Counted from the first letter of the stretch, positions 50,531-61,879 are shown. The stretch is 64,000 nt of DNA from Mimachlamys varia (GCA_947623455.1 OX392538.1:2108001-2172000), one strand, 5' to 3'. Numbers and translations: made by a program. Notes: generated from the sequence alone by a model not told the origin.

Positions 50531-52554
50531 CTGAAATTATGTTATTTTAAATTTTCTGTCGCGATGGAATTTGAAAGCATGTAAAAGTGTGCTAGTATTT
50601 TAATGACGTGGAGAGGCGTGTGTCATATAATTCTACATAATATTAAGTTTATGTTCGCTATTATATGTGAAAGGATGCGGCATCTGTAGCCTTCGCTATA
50701 CCTAACTCGACCGTTCAGATAGGAATTTTCTTCATAATTGTTGTAAGGATATATTATCGGAGCAAATGCCATTAATTTGTTTGGGTTTACGTTGCGTTAA
50801 GCTAAACTTATTATCTGTCAATCGTATATATAAATAGGTAGATATATATTTCGGAGACAGGCTGACGACTTGTATGTACTTACTGATTGATGCCAAGGTA
50901 AAAGGAACCATATCGCCGAGTTCTGTCTCACTTGCGTGACGCCGCCGGACGCGCCATCCATAACAAGGTGATACCTCATGCTTTTATCATGTCTATAATT
51001 AATATATCATAAAAGCCGTGTTTCCTGGACCATAATAAGCTGCTATCAAACTGCTTAGCCCGCGTCTGTGAGTCACGCCTACGTTTAAAGTAGGCACGCA
51101 AGGTTAGACAAACGCTTTGAAGCTTTGCGCGTGATGTACTGATAGGAATATTTCGGGTAAGATTTAGTAAGCGCAGACATGACAGAGATGACTTATTACA
51201 GGAGATATGAAAACGTAGGTTGTTTTATATGATTGCAATGTTCTGATTGATGTAGACCGATGTGTCGTGATAGGACGCCTCTGTAGCTGTCAGCGTCCTA
51301 TCACCTCGCAGGTTGGTCAGGTGAACTGGAATCTAATATAAAACCTCATTTCTTTCTTTGTGCAGCGTGACGAGTAATTATTAAGAGATAACGAAAACAA
51401 TCTGTTGTTTTGACAGACAGACAGACATACATATCGGGTGTTACGTTACATTCGGACAATAAAACACGCCGAAGTGTTCCGAGTGACACACGCCCTGCCT
51501 TTCGCCCTGTCAGTTAACACAAACAAGACTCCCTTATCAGAAGCAGTTTTAAATCATCTCGAAACACTTCCTTATTTTAATTGAACTCCATAAAGGGCAC
51601 CTTATGTCAAGGGCACCTGCTGTCAAAATCTGACCCAACTCATTTAGAACGTCATAAATATGTAATGCTTATAGGATATTTCCCTTACTTGAGAGTAGTA
51701 AAGTCAATATCTCCCCATGGAGGAGTTTCACGACTGTCTAACCCGATGCTTTGACGAGGGTAAGCCTGTCGGAAATCTGCTCAGATGTCTCTGACTAGCG
51801 AATGGTCATTGTTCTTCCTCAATATCCAACGAGCGATTACTAAGTATAGCACTGTAAAATGGACTGTATAGCCATGCTAACCTATTCGCTGATATTTGCG
51901 CTGCAGCCCGCTATATATACATTGCCCGGGGTAATTTATCTATTTATTTATATTGATTTTGTTTTATTTCGATTTTATGCTTCTTTTGATGTCGAATATT
52001 TAATTTCAAATTTCTTCGTGTGTGGTAACATTGCAAATCTGAAAGATAAATTACTAACAGAATTTTTCGGTTTTATTTTGTCTTTTAATGATGGTATAAA
52101 TATCTGATGAAAAAAACCCACAAAACTAAACGAGGCTTACTTTTTGTTTGTTTGTTTTCAAAACTGTATCTGATTGTCATAGAACCAACCGAAATGATGT
52201 TTTAGTTCATCATTGACATGGACATGCTGTCACAATGAGTATCAGTACATCGCAACTTTACAACGTTTTCGGAATGAAACGATTGCTTTAAACCCTTGGC
52301 AGATGGTTCGTGTGTGTATTAGTATTTTTTGGCTTCTTTTTGTACCGGAATTAAGTTTGTATTGTTCAAATTATATTCTTACTTTGTTGAAGAATATAGG
52401 GAAATTATCAATTTAAAAGAATACATGTATTTTTCACTTTTTTCATATCTTTAATTTGAACGATACCAATAAAGCAAAATCGTTATAATTTAAAAATACC
52501 GAGTCCGTTCCATAATAGTTTATGAATATTTATATTAAAAAAATGGAGATATTA
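50531..52554. other. intergenic, nothing recognised
   Basis: No gene is supported. The 82-codon plus frame at 51859-52107 is hydrophobic but has no family resemblance. Confidence 0.4.
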
Positions 52555-52558
52555 CAAC

Positions 52559-53198
52559 TGTTACGGTCAGAAATAAACCGTGGTAAAGCCAACAAAATAA
52601 ACAATGAATCCTGTCTAAAATTTAACAATTTATTTTTACAATGACAAAATGACATTTACAGGTAAATACAATAATATCCTATGTAATATAACAATTAATT
52701 GTACTCACAATATTCTCTGTGTAATCAGAATTAGAATATCCAATGAATCCTTTAACACTGTTCACAGTATCCAGGTCCAAGAATGAGAGATGAATTAATC
52801 CGTTAATCCAAAGTGAAATGATGGAATCAATCCGTGTCCGATTAATGAATGCAAGTGTACGTATTATAATCCCCAGTGTTTGATAGTGCTCCCCCACCAA
52901 AGCAGAGCTGAGCTTATATATACCTCTAAGTTTCTAGTTTATTCTAGACTATTCGAATTCCAAGTCTAGAACATACATGTCCACACACAGAGAACATTCA
53001 GATTTATTCTACATATCAATAAGTAAACACGTTCGGTTTCTAGAATATTCTCAACATTGTTTACACTACACAAGTTATGCAATGTAGTAAACATGTTTAC
53101 ATGACAAACCGCACAACATAGTCAACATGTTTACAACACACAAATTATGCCATATTATCAACATGTTAACATCGCACTCATTATGCTGTATAGTAACA
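52559..53198 (-). repeat. 3' LTR of the Gmr1-like element
   Basis: 640 bp, the left copy on the plus strand, bounded by CAAC and by the polypurine tract. Confidence 0.95.
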
Positions 53199-53212
53199 CC
53201 TCCCCCCTTTAA
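53199..53212 (-). other. polypurine tract
   Basis: The minus strand reads AAAGGGGGGAGG immediately before the 3' LTR, the usual primer for plus-strand synthesis. Confidence 0.85.
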
Positions 53213-53324
53213 AACAATTTGAATGTTAATGAAAATTTTAGTAATTAATACAATGATATAAAACATAATAGCTGTAAACATATGCAAATGAATTGTACAA
53301 TTGCTCTGTCTTATTGAATAAACA

Positions 53325-53526
53325 TCTAACCTACTCTAGACAAAGCATCAGCAATAACATTGTCTCTACCCTTGATATAAGTAACAATCATGTTGTATTC
53401 CTGTAACAACAAACTCCACCTTGTCAGTCTCTGATTTTTGTTTGACATCTTATGAAGAAAGGTGAGAGGGTTATGATCAGTAAAAACAAGAATTGGATGT
53501 AAAGTAATACTGAGATAAACATCTTT
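53325..53526 (-). pseudogene. RNase H C-terminal fragment
   Basis: The minus strand encodes TDHNPLTFLHKMSNKN, then RLTRWSLLLQEY and GRDNVIADALSRVG, the end of a Ty3/gypsy RNase H. The preceding part is missing, because the frame jumps from the reverse transcriptase at an A-rich run. Confidence 0.8.
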
Positions 53527-54750
53527 TAAAAAACAAATTCTTTTTTTTTTGTAGGAATTGGGAACTTAACAATAGCTTCCACCTTAACCATGATAGGTTT
53601 AACCTGTCCTTGACCTACTTGATGTCCCAAGTATTCTACGGTTGCTCGACAAAATTCACTTTTTCCAAGACTGACTGTCAAGTTGGCATTTGAGAGGCGT
53701 TTGAAGAAAGCACGCATAATCCTTATATGTTCCTCCCATGTTGAACTGTAGATGATTACGTCATCAATGTATGCTTCACATCCATCCAGATCCTGGGTTA
53801 GGGAATGAATCATCCTTTGAAACGTAAGCAGATATTTCTTTGGCTCTCTCTGTCAAAGGCACCTGCCAATAACCTTTCAATAGGTCAAACTTACTAACAA
53901 ACTTAGCACTGCCAATTTTATCGATACAGTCATCGATCCTGGGGATTGGATAAGAGTCAGTTTTTGTAACAGCATGCAATTTTCTAAAGTCTGTACACAA
54001 CCGGTAAGAACCATCCTGCTTTCCAACGAGAACACGTGGAGAGCTCCAGTCACTATTGTTACGTTCAATAATGTCATTCTCGAGCATGTACTGATCCTCT
54101 TTCCTTAGAAATTGTAATTTGATTGGATTCATCCGATATGGGTGTTGTTTTATGGGTGAAGCATCTCCAATTTCCACGTCATGGCAAGCTGCATTTGTTT
54201 TGGCTGGAAAATCCGGAAATATTTTTGGAGAATCTCGAATCAAATTTTCCACTTCATTTTTCTGGTTTTTGTTTAGGTGACCCAGTTTCACATCCAGATT
54301 TGACAGTATTTCCGAATTCTTCAAACGTACACTTGGCATAAAGTCTTTCTCGGTAACATCCACATGTACATTGTCATCAATTTCATGGTCACAACTCAAT
54401 GAGGAATTACTAGCATGTGCTAAGATGGAAACAGGTTTTACAAAAAATTGTTCACCTCTCTCAACATACTCTTTCAACATATTCAAATGACATACTCTCT
54501 TTTCTTTACGCCGATCTGGAGTTCTAACAACATAGTTCAAATCACTAAGTTTGCTTTCTACCTCATATGGACCAAAGTATCTAGTTTGCAAAGGATGACC
54601 AGGAACTGGCAGAAATACAAGAACTTTATCACCAGGCTTAAAAATTCTGTTCCTGGCATTCTTATCATACCAAATTTTCATTTTGCTTTGTGAACTTTTT
54701 TTGAGCAATTTTACATGCATTATGCAATCTCTTTTTAAAGCTAGACACAT
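53526..54750 (-). pseudogene. integrase tail plus reverse transcriptase, deleted
   Basis: Frame 54750-53776 (324 codons) carries the integrase C-terminal GPY/F module (FGPYEVESKL, residues about 59-68), then a linker, then the reverse transcriptase from HPYRMNPIKL through RLCTDFRKLHAVT and YPIPRIDD to SKFDLLKGYWQVPL, the first catalytic Asp. At ISAYV it breaks. A second frame (53813-53526) resumes with FQRMIHSL and the catalytic box YIDDVIIYS, then GKSEFCRATVEYLGHQVG. Some 20-25 residues that normally include the MPFG motif are missing between them. The enzyme is non-functional. Confidence 0.85.
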
Positions 54751-55700
54751 AGTCTAAAAGATTCACATTAGTAGGCTCAGTCAACCATTTTTCTTTCAAT
54801 AATCTCAAAGGTCCCCTAACTGTGTGGCCAAACACTAACTCAAAGGGACTGAATCCAAGGGATTCCTGAACTGCTTCTCTAGCAGCAAACAACAGAAGAT
54901 GAACCCCCTCATCCCAATCTTTTTCTGACTGAAAACAGAATGTCCGAATCATAGTCTTGAGGGTCTGGTGAAAACGTTCAAGTGCCCCCTGGGATTCAGG
55001 GTGGTAAGCACTAGACTTGTACTGCTTAATACCTAACTCATGCATAACCTGCTGAAATAACCAAGACATGAAATTTGAACCTTGATCAGACTGAATAGCC
55101 TTAGGAATGCCTACTAAACAGAAAAACTTAGTAAGAGCCTTCACTATAGTCTTTGCCTTAATATTCCTAAGGGGAATTGCTTCAGGAAAACGTGTAGATG
55201 CACACATGATAGTAAGAAGATACATCTTTCCTGCCCTAGTCTTAGGAAGAGGCCCTACACAATCAACTAACACTCTACTAAATGGCTCTTCAAAAGCAGG
55301 AATAGGCTGCAGGGGAGCAGGCGGTATTTTCTGATTTGGTTTACCAACCATTTGACAAACATGATATGATCTACAAAACTTTGAAACATCACTCCTAAGC
55401 TTAGTCCAATAAAAATTACTAAGATTCCTGCTACAAGTCTTATTTATGCCCAAATGACCAGCTAAGGGTGTGTCGTGAGCTATAGTCATAATGTCCCCTC
55501 GATACAACACAGGAACAACTATCTGGTGAACGACTCGCCACTCCTCCTCTGGAGATGCATCTGGTGGTCGCCACTTCCTCATCAGAATACCATCTTCGAT
55601 GTAAAAGCACTCTGGAACCTTTGCCGCCTCATCTGGAGGGAGTGCCTTCTTACTGAGCTGAATAATGTCTGGATCTCTGAGCCGCTCAGTAAGTCAAATG
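54665..55700 (-). CDS. integrase of the Gmr1-like element
   Basis: The visible start is MRKWRPPDAS at 55582, but an integrase-like lead-in (DPDIIQLSKKAL, then PECFYIEDGIL) extends upstream to about 55690 in the same frame. A zinc-binding region has His36, His43, Cys70 and Cys76; the usual third ligand is Tyr73 instead of Cys. The catalytic DD(35)E is complete: Asp107 in VDCVGP, Asp166 in SDQGSN, and Glu202 in GALERFHQTLK. Integrase inserts the cDNA into host DNA. The frame ends near 54665, and the GPY/F tail continues in another frame after a one-base shift. It follows the protease directly, with no reverse transcriptase between. Confidence 0.85.
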
Positions 55701-57306
55701 GCAGAGGCTTATAGAGGGAACCATCCTTCTGGCTTCCGACCTGTACGGTAGTGTCAGACATGTTGTCCACCAGTACATGGTTGTTGTACATTTTTGATAA
55801 AAATGTGTCACTAAGGTCAGTGTCAGGAACACAACTAGTACTGTCAGGGGAAGACACTTGACCTTCAGCATGTGTCTGCTGTTTCTTCGCCATAGCCCTG
55901 GTTATAGCACATGATGGGTATAAATCCTGGTCTTCATCAATGGTCTGATCAACTGGCATAACTTTATCACAAACCACGGGATCAGCCACAACTTTGCCCC
56001 CAGCTAAATCATTGCCTAACAATAAGGAAACGCCCTGAACTGGAAGAGTAGGCCGCACACTTACGATAACAGGTCCAGTGATTAAATCTGACTTCAAGTT
56101 GATACGATGAAGGGGAACATTAATGACGCCTAACTCCACACCCTGTAGCAAAACCGATCCACAAACAGAAGTCTGCTCAGACAGAGGCAACACACCTTCT
56201 AACAACAAAGTTTGAGCAGCACCAGTGTCTCGTAAAATCTTAACAGGCTGGAGTTCACTAGACTCATTAAGTGAAACAAATCCCTGAGACAAAAAGGGCT
56301 TATAATCCTCCATAGAATCAAAAGAACTGGACTTGTGACCCTGTACATCAGGTTTTTCAAAACTAGTCTTAACAAAGGGCTTCCTGTCACTTTTCATAAC
56401 GGCACAAGCATGGGGTTGTGGATTTTTATCGAACTCACGCTTCCTTTGAAGTTTAAAACAATCACCTATAAGATGACCCCTTTTCTTACAATAAACACAA
56501 GTAGGAAGTGAGTCTGGACCGACTGAAGTGGAATTTCGATTAAATTTTTGACCAGAAGTAGAACCTACATGAGAGGTTGACTGGGGAGTTGACTGAGCAC
56601 TACTTTTGTTTTCAGTACTTGCAGTACTTTGATTTTTCACAAAACTACTACCACCTTGTTTTGTCAAAAAACTCTTCTTATGAGTAAGAGCATAAGAATC
56701 TGACATGACTGCTGCCTCATTCAAAGTTTTCACACCTCCATCATCTAAATGAGTTCTCAAATCTTGTGGTACACACTGCCTAAATTCCTCTAACCACAGT
56801 AGCTGTCTTAAATTGTCAAAATTTTTCTCAATCTTTTTGGATCTTAAGCACTGATCAAACAAATCTTCTTTTTCTCTAGCAAATTCCACATAAGTCTGAG
56901 AGTCAAATTTTTTGTAATTTCTAAATTTCTGCCTGTAAGCCTCAGGAACTAATTCATATGCCTTTAAAATAGCGGCCTTCACCTGGTCATAGTCAGAACT
57001 TTTATCAATGCTGAGTACTGAGTAAACTTCAGCAGCCTTACCAATGAGCACACTTTGTAACATTGTAGGCCAAACAGCACGAGGCAATTTCAAATTTTCA
57101 GCAACTTTCTCAAATTGTGGAAAATATTTATCAACAGATTTTTCCATGAATTTAGGTACAAGCCTAATATTTTTCGCGGCATCAAATTTTGTCCTTTTTT
57201 GACCAAGTGAAGTTTCTGAACCTTGAGCTGCCAGTTTGATATTAGCTTCATGTTCTAACTTTAGTTTTTCTAATTGAAACTGCCTATCTCTTTCTCTTTC
57301 CTGCAT
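55582..57306 (-). CDS. gag-protease polyprotein of the Gmr1-like element
   Basis: 574 codons. An N-terminal charged helix is followed at residues 78-205 by a region resembling the SCAN domain and its retroviral-capsid-like relatives: GKAAEVYSVLSI, VKAAILKAYELVPEAYRQKF, VEFAREKEDLFDQC and LRQLLWLEEF. A zinc knuckle, CVYCKKRGHLIGDC, is at residues 270-283, and an aspartic protease motif, DTGA, is at 360-363. Gag packages the RNA and the protease would process the polyprotein. The first part of gag lies in a separate frame (57638-57270). At the end the frame passes to the integrase by a -1 shift near 55690, which could be programmed or a mutation; no clear slippery heptamer is seen. Confidence 0.85.
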   Translation of the reverse strand: MQERERDRQFQLEKLKLEHEANIKLAAQGSETSLGQKRTKFDAAKNIRLVPKFMEKSVDKYFPQFEKVAENLKLPRAVWPTMLQSVLIGKAAEVYSVLSIDKSSDYDQVKAAILKAYELVPEAYRQKFRNYKKFDSQTYVEFAREKEDLFDQCLRSKKIEKNFDNLRQLLWLEEFRQCVPQDLRTHLDDGGVKTLNEAAVMSDSYALTHKKSFLTKQGGSSFVKNQSTASTENKSSAQSTPQSTSHVGSTSGQKFNRNSTSVGPDSLPTCVYCKKRGHLIGDCFKLQRKREFDKNPQPHACAVMKSDRKPFVKTSFEKPDVQGHKSSSFDSMEDYKPFLSQGFVSLNESSELQPVKILRDTGAAQTLLLEGVLPLSEQTSVCGSVLLQGVELGVINVPLHRINLKSDLITGPVIVSVRPTLPVQGVSLLLGNDLAGGKVVADPVVCDKVMPVDQTIDEDQDLYPSCAITRAMAKKQQTHAEGQVSSPDSTSCVPDTDLSDTFLSKMYNNHVLVDNMSDTTVQVGSQKDGSLYKPLPFDLLSGSEIQTLFSSVRRHSLQMRRQRFQSAFTSKMVF

Positions 57307-57638
57307 TTCTCTTTCTTCCTTTTTTCCTGAATTTCTCTTTCTTCCCTTTCTTTCCTTTCCTGAATTTCTCTTTCTTCCTTTCTTTCCTGAATTTCTAACT
57401 TTCTTAGTTCAAGCTGATAGCCAAAAAACCCAGCCTCTTCTGATGGAAACTGATAAGGCTCTAAAATTTTCTTATCAACTAAATGTTTTGCTACAATGGT
57501 TTTAATTTCAAGCTTTCTCATAGACGTTTTTACTGGCAGCCCAAATTTTTGTCCTAATTCAATCAACTCTGATTTTTTCAAAGATTCAAACTTTTCCTGG
57601 GCAGGCGATTGTGAAAATTCTTCTACAATAGATGTCAT
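57270..57638 (-). CDS. gag N-terminal part of the Gmr1-like element
   Basis: 122 codons from MTSIVEEFSQS. A SAP-like helix pair (SELIELGQKFGLPVK, then RKLEIKTIVAKHLV) is followed by a Glu/Arg/Lys-rich coiled coil of repeated EIQERKE blocks. A one-base shift in that repeat near 57300 puts it out of frame with the rest of gag. Confidence 0.75.
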   Translation of the reverse strand: MTSIVEEFSQSPAQEKFESLKKSELIELGQKFGLPVKTSMRKLEIKTIVAKHLVDKKILEPYQFPSEEAGFFGYQLELRKLEIQERKEEREIQERKEREEREIQEKRKKEKCRKEKEIGSFN

Positions 57639-57722
57639 GATGAATTTTGCTGGCTTTACTTTTCAAAATAAAAGCAAATATGCTATTAATTTACTCTTTA
57701 CAAAATTAATGCAATTAGATCG

Positions 57723-57740
57723 ATCCCGGACGAGCCCCCA
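57723..57740 (-). other. tRNA-Pro primer binding site
   Basis: The minus strand reads TGGGGGCTCGTCCGGGAT, complementary to the 3' end of tRNA-Pro, the primer known from gammaretroviruses. It is six bases from the 5' LTR. Confidence 0.9.
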
Positions 57741-57746
57741 AATTTC

Positions 57747-58385
57747 TGTTACGGTCAGAAATAAACCGTGGTAAAGCCAACAAAATAAACAATGAATCCT
57801 GTCTAAAATTTAACAATTTATTTTAACAATGACAAAATGACATTTACAGGTAAATACAATAATATCCTAAGTAATATAACAATTAATTGTACTCACAATA
57901 TTCTCTGTGTAACCAAATTAGAATATCCAATGAATCCTTTAACACTGTTCACAGTATCCAGGTCCAAGAATGAGAGATGAATTAATCCGTTAATCCAAGG
58001 TGAAATGATGGAATCAATCCGTGTCCGATTAATGAATGCAAGTGTACGTATTATAATCCCCAGTGTTTGGTAGTGCTCCCCCACCAAAGCAGAGCTGAGC
58101 TTATATATACTTCTAAGTTTCTAGTTTATTCTAGAATATTCGAATTCCAAGTCTAGAACATACATGTCCACACACAGAGAACATTCAGATTTATTCTACA
58201 TATCAATAAGTAAACACGTTCGGTTTCTAGAATATTCTCAACATTGTTTACACTACACAAGTTATGCAATGTAGTAAACATGTTTACATGACAAACCGCA
58301 CAACATAGTCAACATGTTTACAACACACAAATTAAACCATATTATCAACATGTTAAGATCGCACTCATTATGCTGTATAGTAACA
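57747..58385 (-). repeat. 5' LTR of the Gmr1-like element
   Basis: 639 bp, the right copy on the plus strand, bounded on the right by CAAC. Confidence 0.95.
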
Positions 58386-58389
58386 CAAC

Positions 58390-59107
58390 AAACAATTAAA
58401 GACATACACTAGGTACTTAATACATGGTTTATGTTTGTACATTGACTCTAAATCAACAACACTGTTAGTCGAGAGATACCGCTATTTATTGAAGTATGCC
58501 CTGTCCAATTGTAGATCACGCTAGTCACTCAAGATCCCTTTGCATTGTTTATTCTTTAATCTTGAAACAAGCATTCTCATTAGCTTAAACAAAGATGTTA
58601 TCTTGTCATGACGTAAAAATGACGTCGACGTTTATATTGTCGCTTTTGAATGGCTGATGCAGCAGCGTAAACAATTGTAAGAGAAAAGAGTCCGTCAATG
58701 AAGTGAATTTTCGCAGGGAATATATTATAAGTAATAACTTGAATCTATTTTTCATGTTAAGGGTTTATTACATAAAAACCGGCGCGGTTTATTTAAAATA
58801 CACTCCTTTTTTTGTGTTATACCTCTATAGCATAAACAATAGATTCAAGTTCATCCTTAAATAACAGATTGTCCTTGAACGTGATCACATTTAAATCACT
58901 ATACAAGCACTGGTACAAATCTGTCAATACATGCGACCTTTTCATGGTTAGGTTTGACGTTGTCTCAGTCAGGAATGAACTCCTTGTTTGATAAACCAAA
59001 ACACAAACAATACTACTATCACAAGGCTATTTGCCAATTTCAGTTGAGTTAGAAATTGCTTACTTAATTAGGCTGGGAAGTTTTGCAATCTAGATAAATA
59101 AATAAGT
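58390..59107. other. intergenic, nothing recognised
   Basis: No gene or repeat is named. Confidence 0.4.
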
Positions 59108-59490
59108 TAATACCGAAGCGTAAACAAAATCATAATCCAAACTCATAATCGATTAAACAAGGGGCAAAATATGAACAAAGGAAATTTTTACACGGAGACT
59201 TCATAAACGTCATGTTAACGTGGATATATCTTTTGGAAATCGCAAAATGGTGACAACGTATTCCATTGGTCAACATGATGATGACGTAACACACACATAT
59301 GCTGCACCCCTTAAATTTAGTAGTAGATACAGTAAGCCGCAAAAATGAATTAAAATGCATCATACAGCTGTTTCGTCCTCCTAGGACTCTTCAGTGATGC
59401 TAGGGTCCAAAGGGTAGAAATCCAAAATTTCCAAACTAATGTAGAAGCAGAAGGGTCAGGTGCGTAAAACCCCTTTAATTTATGTAATGC
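59108..59490 (-). repeat. hammerhead-bearing repeat with retroelement tail
   Basis: On the minus strand the body (AAAGGGGTTTTACGCACCTG) leads into the ribozyme, then GTGTGTTACGTCATC, and finally the dispersed tail (TCCTTTGTTCATATTTTGCC to TTACGCTTCGGTATT). This is the most complete copy in the window. Confidence 0.7.
59357..59400 (-). ncRNA. type I hammerhead ribozyme, complete
   Basis: Reading the minus strand: stem I GCATCA, core CTGAAGA (consensus CTGANGA), stem II GTCC with loop TAGGA and GGAC, then GAAA, a minimal stem III C-AGCT-G, then TA, and the stem I partner TGATGC, a perfect 6-bp match. Cleavage is predicted after the A of GTA, at about 59363. The very short stem III is typical of hammerheads in Penelope-like elements and retrozymes of animals, some of which work best as dimers. 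Confidence 0.85.
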
Positions 59491-61245
59491 TATAGCATAT
59501 TATATTTCATAATGTGCATATGGTCTGTGCCGAGTACAATGTATATCTATCGTAGTATTGTCTGTACGATATCAATGTGGACCGATGCTCAGTTAAAACA
59601 AGATATTACCTAAATGTCAAACCGACTTAAGCCGTCTCGATTCTGTAAGATAGTTAAAGCATAAATGACAGTGACAATTAAAGAATCTGTAAAACGGATA
59701 CATTTTTAGAAGTGGTGATAATCAATTTTCATTTAGGGATTATATAGTGGAAAGTTCACACAGTGATGTTGAGAGGCAACAGTTATGCCAGCTAGGTATA
59801 TAGGCCATTCAAGATAGAAATTAAGGCCGAGTCTGGCCAGGGTCACGTCTCCAATGACATTTACATTTCAGTCAAGACGGAACTTAAGGACATATATTTA
59901 TGTATAATATAATACAACAAATGAATAAGAGGGTCAAGGTCGCGTGTACATGTATGGACTTGAGAATCCTGAAAGCGTGAGGACCGAGGTTAATGTTACG
60001 TCTCGAAAAACTATGCATTGGCCGATTAGTACTGCCCAGTTTTCTTTCTCGTCCTACCTCAATGTATTGCCCATTAAGTACCTATTATACCTTAAAAGTT
60101 CTGACTAACAATTGAGTGGTGATATAACATAGGATTATACGATGAAATCAAATCGTAATAACAATCACCTACCTACGCCGCTTCACAACATACTTATCAC
60201 ATGTTCTGTCCTAGAGCATTCTCGTTCTCCCGGGGTTACGATCACCTACGCTCTCTACATCCCTGGAATATGCCATGACAAAACTGAAGATTCATCTTGT
60301 TTAATAGTCAAGAAGATTGTGTCGACCCTTTGATGTACATCAAAAGAATATCGTGGTCACATAACGGTAAAATTTGACATGCTTTGATATCGGTTGTGGT
60401 TCCTTTGTAATTTCCAAAGGACATGCGTGCAGCTTAGCGATTGGACATGATTTTGTTATACCTGAAAGTGTCTTCTGTTTTGCCATGACATAATCCAGGG
60501 GTGTAGAGAGCGTTGGCGATCGTAACCCGTGGATATCGAGGATGGTCCAAGATGTATTCAATTTCAGTTATTCGTGGACGGAAGTCCTATACAACAGAAG
60601 CCCCTAGCTATGTTAGGAACAGTTCATGTAGAGTATACTTGTTTTTAGTATGTCGGTAAATAATGACATTAAAGATACTAAAGCGCTATTTCTGTTGTTA
60701 GCAAACTAACTTGACCAAACGATGTAGTTAATGTAGATATTTATCAATATCTTAAAATTACGCGATTCATGACAAATGGTGCTTATATCGAAAACTTTAT
60801 CTCGTTATTCGGGGTTTGTATCTATCAAAAGACTTTATAATGTGAAATCAATTTCCTTTTATTGATTTCGAAATACGCACTGACCGACAAACTGATAGCC
60901 GACAGCGCCTGACCAAATGATGGCCGCTCCAAGATTGTCTACTGCCACAAACGACATCAAACACATCCCCGTACATATTTCCTTTAATGATTAGACCGAA
61001 GTGTATTTTACCATGGTGTATTCATTATTGATAAAGATAGAAATCTAATTTCCTTTGATAAATGACCCAAACGGTTGTGTTTATCTTCGTCAAGCGCGCT
61101 ACGTCCCTATATCTACATGATTATCCTCTGTAATCACTGGAGATGTTAACGACTTCGGGACCTATATCCTACGTCGTGTATATTGATTCGGTTTGTGTAA
61201 TACATAGGATTTGATACAATGAAATAGATTGTATATTTTAATGGT
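59491..61245. other. intergenic with one inverted repeat
   Basis: No gene is supported. See the inverted repeat at 60232-60528. Confidence 0.4.
60232..60528. repeat. diverged inverted repeat, about 58-bp arms
   Basis: Arm 60232-60290 (GGGTTACGATCACC, then GCTCTCTACATCCCTGGA and CATGACAAAAC) is a diverged reverse complement of 60471-60528. The arms are separated by about 180 bp. It may be a decayed MITE; no target duplication was found. Confidence 0.65.
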
Positions 61246-61879
61246 GTAGGCTGGATGTTCTTTATTGTATGGGTAAACGTAGAGGTGGGCCGAATGTTCT
61301 TTACTGTATCGGTAAATGTAGAGGTGGGCCGAATGTTCTTTACTGTATCGGTAAATGTAGAGGTGGGCCGAATGTTCTTTACTGTATGGGTAAATGTAGA
61401 GGTGGGCCGAATGTTCTTTACTGTATGGGTAAACGTAGAGGTGGGACGAATGTTCTTTACTGTATCGGTAAATAAAGAGGTGGGCCGAATGTTCATACTG
61501 TATGGGTAAACGTAGAGGTGGGCCGAATGTTCTTTACTGTATCGTTAAATGAAGAGGTGGGCCGAATGTTCTTTACTGTATGGGTAAACGTAGAGGTGGG
61601 CCGAATGTTCTTTACTGTATCGGTAAATGAAGAAGTGGGCCGAATGTTCTTTACTGTATCGGTAATGTAGAGGTGGGCCGAATGTTCTTGACTGTATGGG
61701 TAAACGTAGAGGTGGGCCGAATGTTCTTTACTGTATCGGTAATGTAGAGGTGGGCCCAATGTTCTTGACTGTATGGGTAAATGAAGAGATGGGCCGAATG
61801 TTCTTTACTGTGTCGGTAAATGTAGAGGTGGGCCGAATGTTCTTTAATGTATTGGTAAATGCAGAGGTGGACAGAATGA
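61246..61879 (+). repeat. 39-bp minisatellite, about 16 units
   Basis: The unit is GAGGTGGGCCGAATGTTC, then TTTACTGTATCGGTAAATGTA, with variants TGGGTAAACG and one-base-short units. Open frames on both strands are products of the 39-bp period. Confidence 0.95.

Larger units (their letters stand above)
52555..58389 (-). mobile_element. Gmr1-like Ty3/gypsy LTR retrotransposon, internally deleted
   Basis: The element (52559-58385) is flanked by the 4-bp duplication CAAC. Its LTRs (640 and 639 bp, TGTTACGG to GTAACA) are about 98 percent identical by eye. In minus-strand order it has a tRNA-Pro primer site, a gag with coiled-coil, SCAN-like and CCHC parts, a protease, an integrase with a GPY/F tail, then reverse transcriptase and an RNase H end, and a polypurine tract. 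Integrase before reverse transcriptase is the order of Gmr1-like elements, while standard Ty3/gypsy has integrase last. Frameshifts lie near 57300, 55690 and 54690. Deletions remove the centre of the reverse transcriptase near 53815 and most of the connection and RNase H region near 53530. The copy cannot be autonomous. Confidence 0.9.
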
